A DNA stretch of 64,000 bases from Streptomyces sp. HSG2 (GCF_016598575.1 NZ_CP066801.1:1546501-1610500); one strand, 5' to 3'. Shown: positions 1 to 9,943, counted from the stretch's first letter. Made by a program: numbers and translations. The notes: generated from the letters alone by a model not told the origin.

Positions 1-11
1 AGAGCCGTCAG

Positions 12-269
12 ATGTCGCACACCCCGGGGGCCGACAGAGGGCCGACGGTGACGCCGACACGCGTCGTCGTCGGTGTCTGTCTCGCCGCACCGTTCGTGGC
101 CATGTTGTGGGTGGGTTCGTACGCCAGGGTCGACCCCCGCTTCGCCGGAATCCCGTTCTTCTACTGGTACCAGATGGCCTGGGTGGTCGTCTCCACCGCA
201 CTGACGATGGTCGCGTACCGACTCTGGCAGCGTGACCAGCGCGCCCGTCGCGGAGGTGCGCCGAAGTGA
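12..269 (+). CDS. DUF3311 small membrane protein, partner of the permease
   Basis: This 85-residue protein has two hydrophobic segments (about residues 18-38 and 50-68) and a basic tail, the usual layout of DUF3311 proteins. Its stop overlaps the start of the downstream symporter by 4 bp (GTGA), so the two are translationally coupled. The DUF3311-plus-SSS-symporter pairing is common in actinomycetes, where the small protein is presumed to assist or stabilise the permease at the inner membrane. That role is inferred from pairing, not from a motif. The window starts only 11 bases upstream, so promoter and ribosome binding site cannot be judged, and an earlier start outside the window cannot be excluded. 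Confidence 0.8.
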   Translation: MSHTPGADRGPTVTPTRVVVGVCLAAPFVAMLWVGSYARVDPRFAGIPFFYWYQMAWVVVSTALTMVAYRLWQRDQRARRGGAPK

Positions 270-1876
270 ACGACGGCGTGAACGGCGTCGCGCTCGGCGT
301 CTTCGTGTTCTTCTTCGTCCTCGTCACCGTCCTGGGCTTCCTCGCGGCTCGTTGGCGGCGCGCGGCCGACGAGAACAGTCTGGACGAGTGGGGGCTCGGC
401 GGCCGTTCCTTCGGCACCTGGGTCACCTGGTTCCTGCTGGGTGGCGACCTGTACACCGCGTACACGTTCGTGGCCGTACCCGCGGCGATCTACGCGGCCG
501 GCGCGGCCGGTTTCTTCGCCGTGCCGTACACCATCCTCGTCTATCCGTTGATCTTCACCTTCCTGCCGCGCCTCTGGTCGGTCTCGCATCGCCACGGATA
601 CGTGACGACCTCGGACTTCGTACGCGGCAGGTTCGGCTCCAGAGGGCTCTCCCTCGCGGTCGCGGTGACCGGGATCCTGGCGACGATGCCCTACATCGCG
701 CTGCAACTCGTCGGCATCCAGGCCGTCCTCGACGTGATGGGGGTCGGTGGCGGGGAGGACACCCACTGGTTCGTCAAGGACCTGCCGCTGCTTGTCGCCT
801 TCGGGGTCCTGGCGGCCTACACCTACTCGTCCGGCCTGCGCGCCCCGGCGCTGATCGCGTTCGTGAAGGACACGCTGATCTACGTCGTGATCGCGGTGGC
901 CATCATCTACATCCCCATCAAGCTGGGCGGGTTCGGCGAGATCTTCGCGGCGGCCGAGGACAAGTTCGCCACCTCGGGCTCGGGCGGCCTCGTCCCGAGC
1001 GAGGCGGGCCAGTGGACGTACGCCACACTGGCGCTGGGTTCCGCGCTCGCGCTGTTCATGTATCCGCACTCGATCACCGCCACGCTGTCCTCCCGCAGCC
1101 GGGAGGTGATCCGTCGCAACACCACGATCCTGCCGCTGTACTCGGTGATGCTGGGCCTCCTCGCCCTGCTCGGCTTCATGGCCATCGCGGCCGGCGTCTC
1201 CGTGGACAACGGCCAGTTGGCGATCCCTCAGCTCTTCGAGAACATGTTCCCGTCCTGGTTCGCCGGCGTGGCCTTCGCCGCCATCGGGATCGGCGCGTTG
1301 GTGCCGGCCGCCATCATGTCGATCGCCGCGGCCAACCTCTTCACCCGCAACATCTACAAGGAGTTCGTCCGTCCCGACGCCGACGCGGCGGCCGAGACGC
1401 GGGTCTCCAAACTGGTGTCCCTCCTGGTCAAGGTGGGGGCGCTGGTGTTCGTCCTCGGTATGGACAAGACGGTCGCGATCAATTTCCAGTTGCTCGGCGG
1501 CATCTGGATCCTCCAGACCTTCCCCGCCCTGGTCGGTGGGTTGTTCACCCGTTGGTTCCACCGGTGGGCGCTGCTGGCCGGCTGGGCCGTCGGCATGCTG
1601 TACGGCACACTCGCCGCCTACGGGGTCTCCTCCCCCACGCGGGCCCACTTCGCCGGCTCGTCGGACCGTATCCCGGGGATCGGGGAGATCGGCTACATCG
1701 GACTCACGGCGTTCGCCCTGAACGCGGCGGTCACCGTGGCCCTGACACTGGTGTTCCGCGCCGTCAACGCCCCGGACGGCCACGACGAGACCCGCCCGGA
1801 GGACTACACGGCGGACGCGGGGGACCCGGGCGTCCGGGTCGAGTCGCCGCCGGCCACCGCGGGCTCCGCCCACTGA
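266..1876 (+). CDS. mctP: Sodium:solute symporter, monocarboxylate permease type
   Basis: This 536-residue integral membrane protein has about 13 hydrophobic segments and belongs to the SSS family. The N-terminal part carries family landmarks: a GGRSFG segment near residue 46, WFLLGGDLYTAYTF at about 55-68, and SDFVRGRFGSRG near 116. The best match from recall is the actinobacterial monocarboxylate permease MctP/MctC, which takes up acetate, propionate, pyruvate or lactate with a cation. The GTG start overlaps the DUF3311 stop, so both come from one transcript. The last 40 residues are hydrophilic and probably cytoplasmic. Substrate is inferred from family resemblance; the general transporter call is firm. 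Confidence 0.85.
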   Translation: MNDGVNGVALGVFVFFFVLVTVLGFLAARWRRAADENSLDEWGLGGRSFGTWVTWFLLGGDLYTAYTFVAVPAAIYAAGAAGFFAVPYTILVYPLIFTFLPRLWSVSHRHGYVTTSDFVRGRFGSRGLSLAVAVTGILATMPYIALQLVGIQAVLDVMGVGGGEDTHWFVKDLPLLVAFGVLAAYTYSSGLRAPALIAFVKDTLIYVVIAVAIIYIPIKLGGFGEIFAAAEDKFATSGSGGLVPSEAGQWTYATLALGSALALFMYPHSITATLSSRSREVIRRNTTILPLYSVMLGLLALLGFMAIAAGVSVDNGQLAIPQLFENMFPSWFAGVAFAAIGIGALVPAAIMSIAAANLFTRNIYKEFVRPDADAAAETRVSKLVSLLVKVGALVFVLGMDKTVAINFQLLGGIWILQTFPALVGGLFTRWFHRWALLAGWAVGMLYGTLAAYGVSSPTRAHFAGSSDRIPGIGEIGYIGLTAFALNAAVTVALTLVFRAVNAPDGHDETRPEDYTADAGDPGVRVESPPATAGSAH

Positions 1877-1936
1877 CCGATCGCCGCCCGCGGAAAACCG
1901 GGTGCCCGCGGGCGGCGGCTCGGGCACACTGCCGCG

Positions 1937-2440
1937 ATGGACATCGACATCCGGCGGGCATCGCCGGCCGAACACCTCGCTCTCGGCGAGATCACCACCC
2001 AGGCCTACCTGGTCGACGGACACCTCGATTTCGGTTCCGAGGACCCGTACCTGAGCAAGCTTCGGGACGTGGCCGGGCGGGCGGACTCCGCCGAGGTCCT
2101 CGTCGCCGTGGACGGGGCCGAACTGCTCGGCGGGGTGACCCTCGCCCTCGCCGGAGGACCGATGGCTGAGCTGGCGACCGAGGGCGAGGCCGAGATCCGC
2201 ATGCTCGCCACCACCCCGGCGGCCCGCCGCCGCGGCGTCGGCGAGGCGCTCGTGCGCGCCTGCCTGGAGTCGGCCCGGGAGTCGGGCCGACTCCGCGTCG
2301 TCCTGTCGACCCAGCCGTCGATGCACGCCGCCCACCGGCTCTACGAACGACTGGGCTTCGTCCGCGCGCCGGGGCGGGACTGGAACCCGCTCCCGGAGCG
2401 CGACGGTTTTCGCCTGATCGTCTACGAGACGTCCGTGTGA
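1937..2440 (+). CDS. GNAT family N-acetyltransferase
   Basis: This 167-residue single-domain GNAT protein shows the acetyl-CoA-binding motif A near residues 91-105 (IRMLATTPAARRRGVGEAL, the R/Q-x-x-G-x-G/A type) and the motif B segment AAHRLYERLGFVR near 134-146. GNAT enzymes move an acetyl group from acetyl-CoA to an amine, but the substrate cannot be told from sequence. The ATG start lies 60 bp after the permease stop and has no strong Shine-Dalgarno sequence, so it may be read from a very short leader. It stands alone between the permease operon and the B12-controlled ribonucleotide reductase genes. Confidence 0.85.
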   Translation: MDIDIRRASPAEHLALGEITTQAYLVDGHLDFGSEDPYLSKLRDVAGRADSAEVLVAVDGAELLGGVTLALAGGPMAELATEGEAEIRMLATTPAARRRGVGEALVRACLESARESGRLRVVLSTQPSMHAAHRLYERLGFVRAPGRDWNPLPERDGFRLIVYETSV

Positions 2441-2599
2441 GGGCGTGCGAGGCTCCACGCCGGCGGGCCGGAAGGCGGATCCAGGGCCCGTACACCGCGC
2501 CGGGACCGGGGCACGGGCCCCGCACGACCGGTCTCAATCGGCCTCCCGACGCGGGCCACCGCGACCCTCGTGGACACAACATCTGGGTGTGCCGTCGAG

Positions 2600-2770
2600 G
2601 CCCGACACAAGATGTATGCTCGTGCTCGCTGTCGCCGCAGGGGAATCCGGTGCGATTCCGGAGCTGTCCCGCAACGGTGTACCGGCGTGTCACCCGCGTC
2701 CCGGGATGCGCGCCCGGTCCAGTCCGAGGACCTGCCGACAGCACACCCGGTCGTCCCGACCGGGTGTCGA
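2600..2770 (+). ncRNA. Cobalamin (B12) riboswitch upstream of nrdAB
   Basis: The block around 2640-2745 contains the conserved cobalamin aptamer elements: GGGGAATCCGGTGCGATTCCGG, then CTGTCCCGCAACGGT, then AGTCCGAGGACCTGCC. The arms GCTGTCG (about 2629) and CGACAGC (about 2736) can close the aptamer. A 10-bp stem with a 5-nt loop follows at 2743-2767, without a clear T-run, as expected for an expression platform in a GC-rich genome. A B12 riboswitch in front of class Ia nrdAB is known from S. coelicolor, where B12 shuts off the aerobic enzyme while class II NrdJ is active. The boundaries given are approximate. Confidence 0.93.
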
Positions 2771-2874
2771 GACGACCGGGCCTCGTGGAGTGGGCCGGTG
2801 GACGCGGCGCCCCGCCGCGCCCGTGCCGCCGCGCTCCCCTTCGGGCCCCGTGCCGAGCGAGGGAGAGCCCCCAC

Positions 2875-5256
2875 GTGACCATCGCGCCAGCCGACCCGGC
2901 TTCAGCGGCCCCGGCGACCGAGGAAGGCGACGGGCCCGGCACCGTGCTCCTCCGGACGCTGACCCGGCTGACGGCCGACCTCCCCGACGCCGACCCGGGG
3001 CGAGTGGCCGCCGCCGCGCTGCGCGGCCGGTCCGCCCGCGCCGACGAGGCCGAACTGCGCGAACTCGCCACCGAGGCGGCGGCCGGCCTGATCTCCGAGG
3101 ATCCCGCCTACTCCCGGCTCGCCGCCCGGCTGCTCGTCATCGGCATCCGTGCCGAGGCCGCGTCCCAGGGCGTGGTCACCTTCACCGACTCCGTGGAGGT
3201 CGGGCACCGCGAGGGTCTGATCGGCGACCGGACCGCGGCGTTCGCCCGGCTGCACGCGGCGCGCCTGAACGACCTGGTCGACCCGGAGGCCGACGACCGC
3301 TTCGGCTACTTCGGCCTGCGCACCCTGTACAGCCGCTACCTGCTCCGGCATCCGGTCACCCGGAGCGTCGTCGAGACGCCACAGCACTTCCTGTTGCGGG
3401 TTGCCGCAGGCCTCGCCGAGGACGACAGCGCGCGCTCGGTGGAAGAGGTCGGTTCGCTCTACGGCCTGATGAGCCGATTGGACTACCTGCCCTCCTCCCC
3501 CACCCTCTTCAACTCGGGGACCCGGCATCCGCAGATGTCGTCCTGCTACCTCCTGGACTCCCCCAAGGACGAGCTGGACTCGATCTACGACCGGTATCAC
3601 CAGGTGGCGCGCCTCTCCAAGCACGCCGGGGGCATCGGGCTCTCCTACTCCCGGATCCGCTCCCGAGGCTCGCTGATCCGGGGCACCAACGGGCATTCCA
3701 ACGGCATCGTCCCGTTCCTGAAGACCCTGGACGCCTCCGTGGCCGCGGTGAACCAGGGCGGCCGGCGGAAGGGGGCCGCGGCGGTCTACCTGGAGACCTG
3801 GCACTCGGACATCGAGGAGTTCCTGGAGCTTCGCGACAACACCGGCGAGGACGCGCGCCGGACCCACAATCTCAACCTCGCGCACTGGATCCCGGACGAG
3901 TTCATGCGGCGGGTCGCCTCGGACGGCACCTGGTCGCTCTTCTCGCCCTCGGACGTGCCCGAGCTCGTCGATCTGTGGGGCGAGGAGTTCGACGCCGCCT
4001 ACCGGGCGGCCGAGGCCGCCGGTTCGGCCCGCCGCACGCTGCCCGCCCGGGAGCTGTACGGGCGGATGATGCGGACCCTCGCGCAGACCGGCAACGGCTG
4101 GATGACCTTCAAGGACGCCGCCAACCGCACCGCCAACCAGACCGCCCGACCGGGACGTGTCGTCCACTCCTCCAACCTCTGCACGGAGATCCTGGAGGTC
4201 ACCGACGACGACGAGACGGCCGTCTGCAACCTCGGCTCCGTCAATCTGGGCGCGTTCGTCGACGAGGCGGCCGGGGACATCGACTGGGAACGGCTCGACG
4301 CGACCGTCCGGACCGCCGTGACGTTCCTGGACCGCGTGGTCGACATCAACTTCTACCCGACCGAGCAGGCGGGCCGCTCGAACTCGCGCTGGAGGCCGGT
4401 GGGCCTGGGCGCCATGGGACTGCAGGACGTGTTCTTCCGACTGCGGCTCCCCTTCGACTCGCCGGAGGCGAAGGCACTGTCCACCCGGATCGCCGAGCGG
4501 GTCATGCTCGCCGCCTACGAGGCCTCCGCCGACCTGGCGGAACGCCACGGCCCCCTGCCCGCCTGGGAGGAGACGCGCACCGCGGACGGCGTGCTGCACC
4601 CCGACCACTACGACGTCGAGCGGGCCTGGCCCGATCGGTGGGCGGAGCTGCGCGAGCGGATCGCCTCCGTCGGGATGCGCAACTCGCTGTTGCTGGCGAT
4701 CGCCCCGACCGCGACGATCGCGTCCATCGCCGGGGCCTACGAGTGTGTCGAGCCGCAGGTCTCGAACCTGTTCAAGCGCGAGACGCTCTCGGGCGAGTTC
4801 CTCCAGGTCAACTCCTACCTGGTGCGGGACCTCAAGCGGCTCGGGGTGTGGGACGCCCGGACCCGGGAGGCACTGCGCGAGGCGAACGGCTCGGTGCGGG
4901 AGTTCGCGTGGATCCCCGAGGAGGTGCGGGCGCTGTACCGCACGGCGTGGGAGATCCCCCAGCGCGCGCTGATCGACATGGCCGCCGAGCGAACGGCGTT
5001 CCTCGACCAGGCGCAGTCGCTCAACCTCTTCCTGGAGACGCCGACCATCGGCAAACTCTCCTCGATGTACGCCCACGCCTGGAAGTCGGGGCTGAAGACC
5101 ACGTACTACCTGCGGTCTCGGCCCGCCACCCGGATCGCCCGCGCGGCCGGGGGCAGCGCCGGGGCCGCCGTCCCCGCGCCCACCAGGCGGGAGCCCGACC
5201 CCGAGGCCCTCGCCTGCTCCCTTGAGAACCCCGAGTCCTGCGAGGCATGCCAGTAA
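2875..5256 (+). CDS. nrdA: Class Ia ribonucleoside-diphosphate reductase, large subunit
   Basis: This 793-residue protein reduces ribonucleoside diphosphates to deoxyribonucleotides together with NrdB. It carries the class I core motif NLCTEI (active-site Cys, encoded near 4171-4188), the NLGSVNL segment, and a C-terminal CEAC pair that relays electrons from thioredoxin or glutaredoxin. The reading frame is open far upstream, but that part overlaps the riboswitch. The GTG at 2875 follows GAGGGAGAG at a good distance and gives the expected family length. The gene lies about 100 bp after the riboswitch and overlaps nrdB by 1 or 10 bp depending on the nrdB start. Control by B12 is expected. Confidence 0.95.
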   Translation: MTIAPADPASAAPATEEGDGPGTVLLRTLTRLTADLPDADPGRVAAAALRGRSARADEAELRELATEAAAGLISEDPAYSRLAARLLVIGIRAEAASQGVVTFTDSVEVGHREGLIGDRTAAFARLHAARLNDLVDPEADDRFGYFGLRTLYSRYLLRHPVTRSVVETPQHFLLRVAAGLAEDDSARSVEEVGSLYGLMSRLDYLPSSPTLFNSGTRHPQMSSCYLLDSPKDELDSIYDRYHQVARLSKHAGGIGLSYSRIRSRGSLIRGTNGHSNGIVPFLKTLDASVAAVNQGGRRKGAAAVYLETWHSDIEEFLELRDNTGEDARRTHNLNLAHWIPDEFMRRVASDGTWSLFSPSDVPELVDLWGEEFDAAYRAAEAAGSARRTLPARELYGRMMRTLAQTGNGWMTFKDAANRTANQTARPGRVVHSSNLCTEILEVTDDDETAVCNLGSVNLGAFVDEAAGDIDWERLDATVRTAVTFLDRVVDINFYPTEQAGRSNSRWRPVGLGAMGLQDVFFRLRLPFDSPEAKALSTRIAERVMLAAYEASADLAERHGPLPAWEETRTADGVLHPDHYDVERAWPDRWAELRERIASVGMRNSLLLAIAPTATIASIAGAYECVEPQVSNLFKRETLSGEFLQVNSYLVRDLKRLGVWDARTREALREANGSVREFAWIPEEVRALYRTAWEIPQRALIDMAAERTAFLDQAQSLNLFLETPTIGKLSSMYAHAWKSGLKTTYYLRSRPATRIARAAGGSAGAAVPAPTRREPDPEALACSLENPESCEACQ

Positions 5257-6266
5257 TGAGCGACCGTCACCACCTGCTGGACCCGGGCTTCGAGCTGACG
5301 CTGAGGCCCATGCGCTACCCGGACTTCTACGAGCGCTACCGGGACGCCATCAAGAACACCTGGACGGTGGAGGAGGTCGACCTCCACTCGGACGTGGCGG
5401 ACCTCGCGAAGCTGTCCGACGAGGAGAAGCACCTGATCGGCCGCCTCGTCGCCTTTTTCGCGACGGGGGACTCGATCGTCGCGAACAACCTGGTGCTGAC
5501 GCTGTACAAGCACATCAACTCCCCGGAGGCGCGGCTCTACCTGAGCCGCCAACTGTTCGAGGAGGCCGTACACGTCCAGTTCTACCTGACACTGCTGGAC
5601 ACCTACCTCCCCGATCCGGAGGACCGGACCGCGGCCTTCGCCGCCGTGGAGAACATCCCCTCGATCCGGGAGAAGGCGGAGTTCTGCTTCCGCTGGATGG
5701 ACTCGGTCGAGCGCCTGGACCGCCTGGAGAGCCGGGAGGACCGGCGTCGCTTCCTGCTGAACCTGATCTGCTTCGCCGCCTGCATCGAGGGCCTGTTCTT
5801 CTACGGCGCCTTCGCCTATGTGTACTGGTTCCGCGGCCGGGGGCTGCTGCACGGTCTGGCCACGGGCACCAACTGGGTGTTCCGGGACGAGTCCATGCAC
5901 ATGTCCTTCGCCTTCGACGTGGTCGACACCGTCCGCAAGGAGGAGCCGGACCTCTTCGACGACCGGCTCCGTGAGCAGGTCGTCGACATGCTGCGGGAAG
6001 CCGTGGAGGCGGAGTTGCAGTTCGCCCGCGACCTGTGCGGGGACGGCCTGCCGGGGATGAACACCGAGTCGATGCGGCAGTACCTGGAGTGCGTGGCCGA
6101 CCAGCGGTTGACGCGGCTCGGCTTCGCCCCGGTGTACGGCTCGGAGAACCCGTTCTCCTTCATGGAACTCCAGGGTGTCCAGGAGCTGACCAACTTCTTC
6201 GAGCGGCGTCCGTCGGCCTACCAGGTGGCGGTGGAGGGCACCGTCGACCTGGACGAGGACTTCTGA
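5247..6266 (+). CDS. nrdB: Class Ia ribonucleotide reductase, small (radical) subunit
   Basis: This 339-residue subunit carries the di-iron/tyrosyl radical cofactor. Visible ligands include the EEAVHVQFY segment (Glu and His ligands with the radical Tyr four residues after the His) and DESMHMSFAF for the second helix pair. A Tyr in that position argues for a tyrosyl-radical class Ia enzyme rather than a class Ic type. Two starts are possible: ATG 5247, overlapping the end of nrdA by 10 bp, or ATG 5256, overlapping by 1 bp (TAATG); the second would shorten the protein by three residues. Either way translation is coupled to nrdA. No nrdS-type regulator follows; the next gene is convergent. Confidence 0.95.
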   Translation: MPVMSDRHHLLDPGFELTLRPMRYPDFYERYRDAIKNTWTVEEVDLHSDVADLAKLSDEEKHLIGRLVAFFATGDSIVANNLVLTLYKHINSPEARLYLSRQLFEEAVHVQFYLTLLDTYLPDPEDRTAAFAAVENIPSIREKAEFCFRWMDSVERLDRLESREDRRRFLLNLICFAACIEGLFFYGAFAYVYWFRGRGLLHGLATGTNWVFRDESMHMSFAFDVVDTVRKEEPDLFDDRLREQVVDMLREAVEAELQFARDLCGDGLPGMNTESMRQYLECVADQRLTRLGFAPVYGSENPFSFMELQGVQELTNFFERRPSAYQVAVEGTVDLDEDF

Positions 6267-6350
6267 CCGGGAAGGTCGCGGAACCGCCCCCGTGCGGCGC
6301 GTGTCGCGGCGGGGGTCGCCCCCGCCGCACCCGCCGTGCGGTCTCCGCGC

Positions 6351-7724
6351 TCAGCGAGGCGACGGACGCAACAGCAGTCGACGCGGGCGCAGGGTGATCC
6401 CGATCCGCATGCGGGGATCGGATCCGGGTGCGTGCTCGAAACGGTAGGCGGCGGCCACCACGGCGGTGACGAGCGTGAGTTCCGCCATGGAGAAGTGATC
6501 GCTCGGACACTTGCGGTTGCCCAGACCGAACGGGCGCATCGCGTACTTGGGGATCTCCCGGGCCCGCTCCGGTGTCCACCGTCCGGGGTCGAAGACCTCA
6601 CTCCGGTCGTACGACCGCGGGTCGCGCTGGATCGCGTACGGACTGTAGATGACGTCCGCGCCGGCCGGGAGGTGGTATCCGCCGAGGTCGGTGCCGGTCG
6701 TCGCCCGCCGGGTGAGGACCCAGACGGCCGGATGCAACCGCATGGTCTCCACGACGACGCTCGCCGTGTACGCCAGCCGGGGAACGTCCCCGATGGTCAG
6801 GGGCCGATCCCCCACCACCGAGGCGACCTCGTCGCGGATGCCGTCGCCGATCTCGGGATGCTCCGTGAGGACGAGCATCAGCGACATGAGCGTGGCGCCC
6901 ATCGTCTCGCTTCCGGGGGTGAGGACGGCGACGACCTGGTCGTGGATCTCCTGTTCGCCGATCGGTTCCCCGTCCTCGCCTCTCGCCTCCAGCAGGGCGG
7001 TGAGCAGGTCGTCCGGGCGGCGCCCGCTCGCGCGACGGTCGGCGACGATCTCGTCCGCCAGCCGGTGCAGGTCGTTCAGGGCGCGGTCGAACTCGCGGTT
7101 GCCGGGCAGCGGGACGCGATGGAGCGGCCCCAGCGGGAGGACCATGCGTCGGTACATGCCGCGGAAGAGCGTGGTGAACGCGGCGCAGATCCGATCGGCC
7201 TGCGCGTCCATGCCACCTCCCCGCATCAGGCAGCGCGCCGCCACCCGGACGGCCAGTCTGAAGGACTCCGAGGTCATGTCGACGACCGTCGCGGAACGCC
7301 ACCGCTCCACCAGAGCGTAGGCCTCCTCCACCATCACCGGACCGTACCCGGGGATGGCGTCCAGCCGGAAGGCGGGCTGCATGGTGCGTCGCTGCCGACG
7401 GTGGAGCGGGCCGTTGGCGGTGGCGACGCCCTCCTTGCCCAGCAGCCCCTCCAGCGACTCCCAGAGCGGTCCGGCGATGGCGTAGTGCGGGCTGAGCGCG
7501 ACCTCTCCCGTCAGCTGCGGCGTGGTGACGGCGTAGACGGTCTTGGGGCCGAGGCGGAGGCGGACGACCTCGCCGTCGTCGCGCAGCCGGGTCATGAAGG
7601 CCAGTGGGTCACGGGCCAGCCTCCAGCCGTGGCCCAGCAGGGGAACGGCCCCGGCGGCCGGCGGCGGTTCGCGGAGTTCGGCCCCGGGGCCGCGGTGGCG
7701 TTCGGTCGCGGGTTCGACGGTCAT
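6351..7724 (-). CDS. cyp170A1: Cytochrome P450 CYP170A1-type, albaflavenone synthase
   Basis: This 457-residue P450 oxidises the sesquiterpene epi-isozizaene, made by the adjacent upstream gene, through albaflavenol to albaflavenone. It has the ExxR motif at E326-R329, the heme loop FGLGNRKCP with Cys406 as thiolate ligand, and a PGSET I-helix motif at 270-274. ATG 7724 was chosen over an upstream extension because it gives the family length and lies 55 bp after eizA on the same strand, forming an operon. S. coelicolor CYP170A1 has a moonlighting farnesene-synthase site with a DDxxD motif, recalled at about 253-257. The aligned stretch here is GEDGE (249-253), so that motif is not intact. Confidence 0.92.
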   Translation of the reverse strand: MTVEPATERHRGPGAELREPPPAAGAVPLLGHGWRLARDPLAFMTRLRDDGEVVRLRLGPKTVYAVTTPQLTGEVALSPHYAIAGPLWESLEGLLGKEGVATANGPLHRRQRRTMQPAFRLDAIPGYGPVMVEEAYALVERWRSATVVDMTSESFRLAVRVAARCLMRGGGMDAQADRICAAFTTLFRGMYRRMVLPLGPLHRVPLPGNREFDRALNDLHRLADEIVADRRASGRRPDDLLTALLEARGEDGEPIGEQEIHDQVVAVLTPGSETMGATLMSLMLVLTEHPEIGDGIRDEVASVVGDRPLTIGDVPRLAYTASVVVETMRLHPAVWVLTRRATTGTDLGGYHLPAGADVIYSPYAIQRDPRSYDRSEVFDPGRWTPERAREIPKYAMRPFGLGNRKCPSDHFSMAELTLVTAVVAAAYRFEHAPGSDPRMRIGITLRPRRLLLRPSPR

Positions 7725-7779
7725 CGGGAACTCCCTGGGATCGGTCGGTGGTCCGGAGGGTATGGACACGCCTGGGGAA

Positions 7780-8865
7780 TCACTGCCCACCCGGCGCCTC
7801 GTCGACCACATAGGGGGGCGTGGAACGATCCGCCCACGCGTCGACCGCGTATCGGCCGGACTCGTGGTGGAACCAGTACACGGAGCTGAACCAGTTCCGC
7901 ATATCGGCCACACAGGCGCGCACGGCGGCGCCCAGTTCCCTTTCGCGCGCGGTTCCGTCACGGAGTTCGTCGGCGAAGGCCAATGTCGCGCGTTCCGCGT
8001 CCATGAACGCGAACACGCATCTCTCGACCCGGCGCCGCACTTCGGCGACGGCCTCGGGCAGGGTCAACCCCTCGTGCACGATGAGGCTGATGCCGAGATT
8101 GTGGACCTCTCCACCCGCCAACTCCTTCGGGAGCGAGCAGAGGTCGTTGTACCAGGCGGCGAATTCCTGACTCAGGAGCGCGGCGCGACGGTACGCGGGG
8201 TGTTTTCGCACGGCGTCGGGGAGTTCGTGACCCGCGCTCTGTTCCAGGAGGTCGTTCCAGATCGAGTGGGCGAAAGTGAGCCTGCGGAGCGCGAGGTACT
8301 CGGCCACGCGGGGGACCCGGCCCAGGGTGCGGTTGTGGAACTCGCGGTCGTAGGCGCCTATCACCTCGACGAAGTGACGGGCGAAGCGGGCGTTCCAGGC
8401 CCCTGGCAGGAAGGAGTAGAGCCGACGGACGCCGTCGGCGAACGCCGCCACCAGCGGGTCCTCGTGGTCCAGGTGTTCCTGTGGGGCGTCGAGCACCTGC
8501 CCGAGCCGGTCGCGAAGCCGCTGCCAGGCGACGGGGCGCCGGTGGACGACGTCGCGGTCGTGACGGTCGTCCCAGACGAAGAACCAGGCGCTGTAGTCCG
8601 CGATGGCCTGGAGAACCTCGTCGGAGGCGCCCAGATAGTAGCCCGCCATGAGATCGGTGTAGCGGAGCCGGTCGGCGTGTTGGGACACCGTGTCCGGCGG
8701 CATCAGACGCTTTTCGAGCAGCCAGCCTCGGGTCTCCTCGCGAAGCGTTGGCCAGTATTCGTGGAGTCGTCGGGGAAAGGTGGTCTCGATCACCGGCAAC
8801 CGAAGTGCGCGCGGCACCGAGACACGCGTCGATGTGGCCGCGGTGTCGGGTGGGAATGAATGCAC
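7780..8865 (-). CDS. eizA: Epi-isozizaene synthase (sesquiterpene cyclase)
   Basis: This 361-residue class I terpene cyclase converts farnesyl diphosphate to epi-isozizaene, precursor of albaflavenone. The metal-binding motifs sit where they do in the S. coelicolor enzyme: DDRHD at 99-103 and NDLCSLPKE at 240-248 (N240, S244, E248). The active-site aromatic residues F95, F96, F198 and W203 are all kept, and the basic RY pair near the C-terminus is present, so the enzyme should be active with the same product. GTG 8865 is preceded by GAGAGGGG at 7 nt and gives the exact family length. It is the first gene of a two-gene operon with the P450. Confidence 0.95.
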   Translation of the reverse strand: MHSFPPDTAATSTRVSVPRALRLPVIETTFPRRLHEYWPTLREETRGWLLEKRLMPPDTVSQHADRLRYTDLMAGYYLGASDEVLQAIADYSAWFFVWDDRHDRDVVHRRPVAWQRLRDRLGQVLDAPQEHLDHEDPLVAAFADGVRRLYSFLPGAWNARFARHFVEVIGAYDREFHNRTLGRVPRVAEYLALRRLTFAHSIWNDLLEQSAGHELPDAVRKHPAYRRAALLSQEFAAWYNDLCSLPKELAGGEVHNLGISLIVHEGLTLPEAVAEVRRRVERCVFAFMDAERATLAFADELRDGTARERELGAAVRACVADMRNWFSSVYWFHHESGRYAVDAWADRSTPPYVVDEAPGGQ

Positions 8866-9080
8866 GAACGAACCCCTCTCATCCGCCGGTGACACACGCC
8901 TCGGACGGGAAGAAGCGCGCGCCGTCGGGTATGTCCGCTCACTCCATACAGCACCACGGCGCGGGCTCCGGGAACGGATTCGCTCCCTTCACCACCCCGG
9001 GGTGCCGCGTTCTTCTAGGGTGTCGTCCGACGATCTGCAACCGGCGCGCGCGACCTCTCCGAGGGCGGCGGGAAGCACGA

Positions 9081-9111
9081 CGGCGCCCACTCGAAAGACG
9101 AGCGGGCGCCG
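9081..9111 (-). terminator. Hairpin terminator after the deformylase gene
   Basis: Arms at 9081-9093 and 9099-9111 pair over 13 positions with one mismatch around a 5-nt AAAGA loop. It lies just beyond the stop of the deformylase gene on the minus strand. It has no long T-run, as is usual in Streptomyces. The rest of the 280-bp space up to the eizA start shows no gene. Confidence 0.7.
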
Positions 9112-9147
9112 TTACGGCACACGAAAGGGGCGAGGGACGCGGGGAGG

Positions 9148-9798
9148 TCAGTCGTTGGCGACGACGGGGTAGCGAGGCTCGTTCTCCGCCATCTGACGAA
9201 GGGCGTCCTTGCGATCACGCTTGGAGAGCCGATCGATGTAGAGATAGCCGTAGAGATGGTCGGTCTCGTGCTGAAGGCACCGGGCGAAGTAGCCGGTACC
9301 GCGCACCTTGATCGGATTGCCCCGCTCGTCCTGCCCGGTCACCTCGGCGTAGTCGGGCCGGGGCAGCGACGCGTACGCCGTCGGCACCGACAGACACCCC
9401 TCGTTGCTGTCGTCCAGCCGACGCCGCTCCGCGGGCAGTTCGACGAGTCGAGGGTTGCAGACCACACCGACGTGCCGGGCGCCCTCGTCGTCGGGGCAGT
9501 CGTAGACGAAGACCTTCCGGTCCACCCCGATCTGGTTGGCGGCCAACCCCACGCCCTCGGCGGTGCGCTGGCTGGCGAACATGTCCGCGACGAGCTGCCG
9601 GAGCTCGTCCCCGAAGTCGGTGACGTCCGCGCACTCCTTGTGCAACACCGGGTTGCCGACCACGGTGATCGGCCGGGACGTGCCGCGCTCACGCCAGTCC
9701 GCCTCTCGTCGCTCGCAGTCCTGGGTGTCGACGACGTAGCCGTCGTCGTCCACGGGGAGCACGCCCGCCTCCTGCTGACCGGTGTCCTGCTGCGCCAT
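9148..9798 (-). CDS. def: Peptide deformylase
   Basis: This 216-residue metal hydrolase removes the formyl group from the N-terminal methionine of nascent proteins. All three family motifs are present: [10 protein letters not shown] (motif I), EGCLS with the metal-binding Cys (motif II), and HETDH with two His ligands and the catalytic Glu (motif III). The protein has an N-terminal extension of about 40 residues before the core, common among actinobacterial deformylases. ATG 9798 opens the frame. The gene stands alone between a terminator and a TPR gene on the same strand. Streptomycetes usually have several def genes, so this may be one paralogue among them. Confidence 0.93.
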   Translation of the reverse strand: MAQQDTGQQEAGVLPVDDDGYVVDTQDCERREADWRERGTSRPITVVGNPVLHKECADVTDFGDELRQLVADMFASQRTAEGVGLAANQIGVDRKVFVYDCPDDEGARHVGVVCNPRLVELPAERRRLDDSNEGCLSVPTAYASLPRPDYAEVTGQDERGNPIKVRGTGYFARCLQHETDHLYGYLYIDRLSKRDRKDALRQMAENEPRYPVVAND

Positions 9799-9943
9799 GA
9801 CCGACGTACGCCTTCCTCGGGGGATAACGGGGGTGACCTGAATGCTGCAAGGGTACGGGCCGCCGTGCGCCCGCGAGGGCGCGGGACCGTCGTCGGAAGC
9901 CGGGCGCGGGCGCGCGACCGCCGTTCGAAGCCCCGGGCGCCCG

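Noticed and set aside
161..2458. Long minus-strand open frames opposite the permease and GNAT genes (765 codons)
   Set aside because: Very high GC makes long antisense frames common. The composition is rich in Arg, Gly and Asp with no domains, and the opposite strand has clear genes.
2437..2874. N-terminal extension of NrdA by 146 codons
   Set aside because: This stretch is the B12 riboswitch and its platform; the GTG at 2875 has a ribosome binding site and gives the family length.
8854..8880. GGGAAT near the eizA start as a SigR promoter
   Set aside because: It is on the opposite strand to eizA, and no GTT lies 18-19 bp further on.
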